Below are positions 13,472 to 16,570 of a stretch of DNA of 16,570 nucleotides, piece after piece (position 1 is the stretch's first letter; the number at the start of each line of letters is the position of its first letter). Under the pieces are notes generated by a model. That model did not search any database. It was not told the origin of the DNA and saw only the letters and a program-made list of their open reading frames with translations. Made by a program: the position numbers and the translations under genes. This stretch comes from Bacteroidota bacterium (lineage in GTDB: Bacteria > Bacteroidota > Bacteroidia > B-17B0 > B-17BO): assembly GCA_025356715.1 (NCBI GenBank), contig JANXRU010000152.1, forward strand, positions 1-16,570, in the 5' to 3' direction.

Positions 13472-16471
13472 ATGATTAAAAAACTACTTTTTTTGTTATT
13501 ATTTCCCGTTACTTTTTTTGCTCAACATCAATCTATTATCGAAGAACAAAGTAATCACTATAAAAATATTCAGGTTACAACTGAGGCTCAATGGGATAGT
13601 GTAAATTTGATTTCTAACAGTGCTTCAAACACTTCTTTACTAACAGTAGAAAAAACGCAAACAACGGCTTGTGTGCTTAATAAGCAAGTTTATGGTTGGC
13701 ATCCGTATTGGAATGGCACTGTTTATACTAACTACGATTGGAGCATGTTAAGCGAGTTTTGTTACTTTGATTATTCGGTAACACCTTCTACTGGTGCAAA
13801 TTCAAATGGTTCTTTTGCATGGGCTACAAGTGCTGCGGTAACTGCTGCTTTAAGCCATAGTGTTAATGTGCATTTTTGTGCAACCATGTTTGCGAGTCAT
13901 GCTACATTTTGGGCAAGTAGCACGGCTCAACAAACTTTTATTACAAATGCTATTAATTTATTGAATTCCCGCGGTGGTAAAGGTATTAACATCGATTTTG
14001 AAGGAATGGGATCAAGCGATAAAGTACCTTTTAAAACATTTATGACTAATTTATGTAATCAAGTGCACGCAGCTAATCCGAATTACAAAGTGACCATGGC
14101 TTTGTATGCGGTTGATTGGAGCACATCGTTTGATATGCCTGCTTTAAATGCAGTAGTTGATAATTTTATTATTATGGGTTATGACTATTATTATTCAGGT
14201 TCTGCACAAGCCGGACCAGAAGCACCGATGTATAATTTTCAAACGGGTTATAATTATACCTTATCAAAATCAATCACTTATTATTTAAAACAAGGAGCTA
14301 CGCCAAATAAATTATTACTTGGTCTTCCTTGGTATGGGCGTGAGTGGGAAACAGTTGCATCTACAGCACCATCAAATACTACAGGAAATTTTACATCATC
14401 ACGTACTTATTCATACGTGCGTAATAATCCAACAACCTATTCGACAGCCAACAAACACTGGGAAAATAATAGCTTTAATCCTTATTATAGTTATTTAAGT
14501 GCTGGATTAAATCGTCAGTGCTGGATTGATGATGCGTATAGTATGAGTCGTAAATTTGATATGGTTAATCAAAGAGGGCTTGGAGGTATAGGTATTTGGG
14601 CTTTAGGTTACGATGATGGGTATCAAGATTTTTGGAATGCTATCAAAAATAAATTTTCTAATTGTGCAGTTGTGGCTTGCACCGATAGTATTTACGATAT
14701 GGGTGGTCCAGGGAGAAATTATTATGATAATGAGTCTTATACCTATAAAATAGCGCCAACAGGGGCTAATAAAGTACGCTTAACGTTTAGTCAAATGGAT
14801 TTGGAAACAGGTTTCGATTCTTTATACATTTATGATGGCTCAACAACCGCATCACCAATGTTAGGAGTTTATTCAGGCTCTGTTATTCCGGGTATCATTA
14901 ATTCAACAGGATCATCTATTACAGTTAAATTCAAATCCGATGGTTCAACAAATAAGGGTGGTTTTAAAGCAATATGGAATTGCATACAGGATGGTACAAG
15001 CCCTACATCACAAGTAACGGCGCCAGCAGGTTGGATAACGCAAAACTTTATTACAACCTATACAGATGCTGATAATTTGGGAGGAACAGGAATAGAAAAA
15101 AGTTTTTATCAACCTAGTTACTATAATGGCATCGAATGGAGAGCTAATGGTAACAGAGGATTTTTTAATGATGATTTTAATACAGCGACCTTGAGTAGTG
15201 ATTGGACAAATGCTGTTGGTACTTGGAGTATCAATGCTAATGCTTTAGTTCAGACAGATGAAACGAATGCTAATACAAATTTGTATGCCACAGTAACACA
15301 GTCGCTATCTAATCGATATTTATATAATTTTAAAGGAACGATTACGGGCACAGGCGCTAACCGAAGAGCAGGTATTCATGTAATGTGTGACGCACCCTCG
15401 CAAACAAACAGAGGAAATAATTATTTATTAATGTTTCGTCCAGATCAATCAAGTGTAGAACTATATGAAGTAACAACCAATACATTAAATTTAGTGAAGA
15501 CAGTTTCTTATACACTTGCTATTGGTACTACTTACGATTATAAAATTACGTGCGATCGTATTTTGGGAGAATTAAAATTATGGATCAATAATGCATTTGT
15601 AACTTCTTGGGTTGATGCAACGCCTATAGCCACTGGTAGTGCGGTGTCGTTACGAACAGCTAATTGTAATTTTAAAGTGGATGATTTTAAAGTATTTCGT
15701 TCAAGAGCTGCATCAACAACTATTTTAGTGGGCTCTGTTAATATCAATGATCTACGAAATGAAAACCCTACACCAACAACTTCTGCTGGTAAAATCAGTA
15801 GTATCACCAAAGATAATGCAGATAATATTTCGGGTATCAGTTTTCAAGATGTTGATATAGATTGGACAAAGCCTGTGAAATCAACTATTATAAGAGATGG
15901 AACTTCTACCGATATTGACACAACGTATATTGGTACTCAACTAGATTTGAATTATACTACTGCAAAAGATACTAATTCAGGAGTAACGACCTATTACTAC
16001 GCCATTGGTACAACTCCTGGTTCGCAAAATACAATTGCTTGGACAGCTAATGCTTTAAACTTGAATGGCTCAGAAACTGGATTAAGTTTAGTGTCAGGAC
16101 AAAAATATTATACCATGGTAAAAGCCATGAATGGCGCAGGTTTGGTAAGTGATAGTACAGTAAGTGATGGCTTATTGTATTTAGTAACTACTGGCTTAGC
16201 GGATAATTTTGCACTGAATGAATTAGTTGTTTATCCTAATCCTACTAGCGATAAAGCAACTATCAGTATTATTAGTTCTAAAAACGAAACATTGCACTAT
16301 AACTTAACAGATGCTGTTGGGAAATTAATAGAACAAAAAGAATACGTCATAAACACAGGAATCAATAACTTAGTTGTAGATTTGAATACTCTGCATTTAA
16401 GCAAGGGTATTTATTTTATAAATGTTTCAACTAACGGAAAAGTGGTTACTAAGAAAATGATGGTGGAATAG
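13472..16471 (+). CDS. Secreted multidomain GH18 glycosidase with CUB, LamG-like and T9SS sorting domains
   Basis: A 999-residue exported protein. The signal peptide is at 1-17 (LLFLLLFPVTFFA-Q). The GH18 barrel at about 72-396 has the catalytic block GINIDFEG (171-178) with D175 and proton donor E177. MGYDYYY (235-241) supplies the substrate tyrosines, then GLPWYGREW (284-292) and GIGIWALGYDD (372-382) with the floor tryptophan W376. The first Asp of the DGxDxDxE motif is Lys170 and the second is Asn173, as in the NIDFE form of cortex-lytic GH18 enzymes. A CUB domain spans 403-504. A LamG/concanavalin-like domain at about 565-745 starts FFNDDFNTATLSSDW. An Fn3-like segment is at about 780-905, and a T9SS type A tail at about 915-999 (VYPNPTSD). 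Expected location is the cell surface or medium. The substrate, chitin or peptidoglycan glycan, is not settled by sequence. Confidence 0.9.
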   Translation: MIKKLLFLLLFPVTFFAQHQSIIEEQSNHYKNIQVTTEAQWDSVNLISNSASNTSLLTVEKTQTTACVLNKQVYGWHPYWNGTVYTNYDWSMLSEFCYFDYSVTPSTGANSNGSFAWATSAAVTAALSHSVNVHFCATMFASHATFWASSTAQQTFITNAINLLNSRGGKGINIDFEGMGSSDKVPFKTFMTNLCNQVHAANPNYKVTMALYAVDWSTSFDMPALNAVVDNFIIMGYDYYYSGSAQAGPEAPMYNFQTGYNYTLSKSITYYLKQGATPNKLLLGLPWYGREWETVASTAPSNTTGNFTSSRTYSYVRNNPTTYSTANKHWENNSFNPYYSYLSAGLNRQCWIDDAYSMSRKFDMVNQRGLGGIGIWALGYDDGYQDFWNAIKNKFSNCAVVACTDSIYDMGGPGRNYYDNESYTYKIAPTGANKVRLTFSQMDLETGFDSLYIYDGSTTASPMLGVYSGSVIPGIINSTGSSITVKFKSDGSTNKGGFKAIWNCIQDGTSPTSQVTAPAGWITQNFITTYTDADNLGGTGIEKSFYQPSYYNGIEWRANGNRGFFNDDFNTATLSSDWTNAVGTWSINANALVQTDETNANTNLYATVTQSLSNRYLYNFKGTITGTGANRRAGIHVMCDAPSQTNRGNNYLLMFRPDQSSVELYEVTTNTLNLVKTVSYTLAIGTTYDYKITCDRILGELKLWINNAFVTSWVDATPIATGSAVSLRTANCNFKVDDFKVFRSRAASTTILVGSVNINDLRNENPTPTTSAGKISSITKDNADNISGISFQDVDIDWTKPVKSTIIRDGTSTDIDTTYIGTQLDLNYTTAKDTNSGVTTYYYAIGTTPGSQNTIAWTANALNLNGSETGLSLVSGQKYYTMVKAMNGAGLVSDSTVSDGLLYLVTTGLADNFALNELVVYPNPTSDKATISIISSKNETLHYNLTDAVGKLIEQKEYVINTGINNLVVDLNTLHLSKGIYFINVSTNGKVVTKKMMVE

Positions 16472-16475
16472 TACT

Positions 16476-16570
16476 TTGAAAAAGATCTTATTTATAGCTG
16501 ATCATCGTTTAAATCGCTCTCCTAGCCAAAGATATCGCTTTGAACAATATTTAGAGTATTTTAAATCACA
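16476..16570 (+). CDS. N-terminal fragment of a glycosyltransferase-like protein (runs off the window)
   Basis: An open frame from a TTG at 16476 to the window end gives 31 residues: an initial KKILFIADHRLNRSPSQRYR followed by FEQYLEYFKS. The hydrophobic first strand followed by SPSQRYRFEQYL is the N-terminal signature of a GT4-type glycosyltransferase group common in Bacteroidota surface-polysaccharide clusters. No ATG is available near this start, and the frame upstream overlaps the GH18 stop region, so TTG is the best start. It lies 4 nt after the GH18 stop codon, suggesting co-transcription or translational coupling. Only the N-terminus is visible, so the function call is tentative. Confidence 0.6.
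   Translation, partial: MKKILFIADHRLNRSPSQRYRFEQYLEYFKS

Overview
The window looks like a chromosomal segment of an AT-rich member of the Bacteroidota. Three things point there. Two surface proteins end in type IX secretion (T9SS) type A sorting domains with the IYPNP / VYPNP opening. The promoters that can be recognised carry the Bacteroidota -7 element TAnnTTTG. FabI, RseP, AsmA and the IPExxxVDY-like protein have the form usual in that phylum. No finer taxonomic placement can be supported from the sequence alone. Nearly all of it is core metabolism and envelope biology. I see no phage, transposase gene, CRISPR array, rRNA or tRNA.

Layout. 1-582 is the 3' end of a secreted protein with a reprolysin-type metalloprotease C-terminal architecture and a T9SS tail. 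It converges on ferrochelatase (hemH, minus, 633-1643), and the two share one perfect 22-bp hairpin terminator. A 346-bp divergent spacer (1644-1989) is packed with degenerate repeats built on TTCAACACAGAG. Then comes a plus-strand cluster: dxr (MEP isoprenoid pathway), rseP-like M50 site-2 protease, and an unrecognised exported protein (4600-5391). fabI (5502-6311) follows with its own terminator, then an unrecognised exported Lys/Ile-rich protein (6381-7019), and an IPExxxVDY-like protein started by TTG (7068-7565). That last gene converges within 2 nt on a UPF0316/DUF2179 membrane protein (7568-8143, minus).

The second half holds an 869-residue AsmA-family protein (8292-10901). A second copy of the TTCAACACAGAG repeat element (10924-11058) separates it from a convergent MsbA-like ABC exporter (11113-12930, minus). 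Next is rpmH (ribosomal protein L34, 13095-13250), with a textbook Bacteroidota promoter and tandem terminators. A 123-bp imperfect palindrome (13325-13447) precedes a 999-residue secreted GH18 glycosidase with CUB, LamG-like and T9SS domains (13472-16471). The first 31 codons of a TTG-started glycosyltransferase-like gene begin 4 nt after it and run off the window.

Functionally, much of the window serves the cell envelope: fatty acid synthesis (fabI), isoprenoid carrier precursors (dxr), regulated intramembrane proteolysis (rseP), lipid or membrane homeostasis (AsmA, ABC exporter), surface hydrolases exported by T9SS, and glycosyl transfer. The most interesting items that ordinary annotation would miss are the dispersed repeat family found at two loci, the long palindrome that probably forms the 5' leader of the GH18 gene, the shared terminator that contains the hemH stop codon, and two exported proteins of unknown function. 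I did not find a convincing new multi-gene system.
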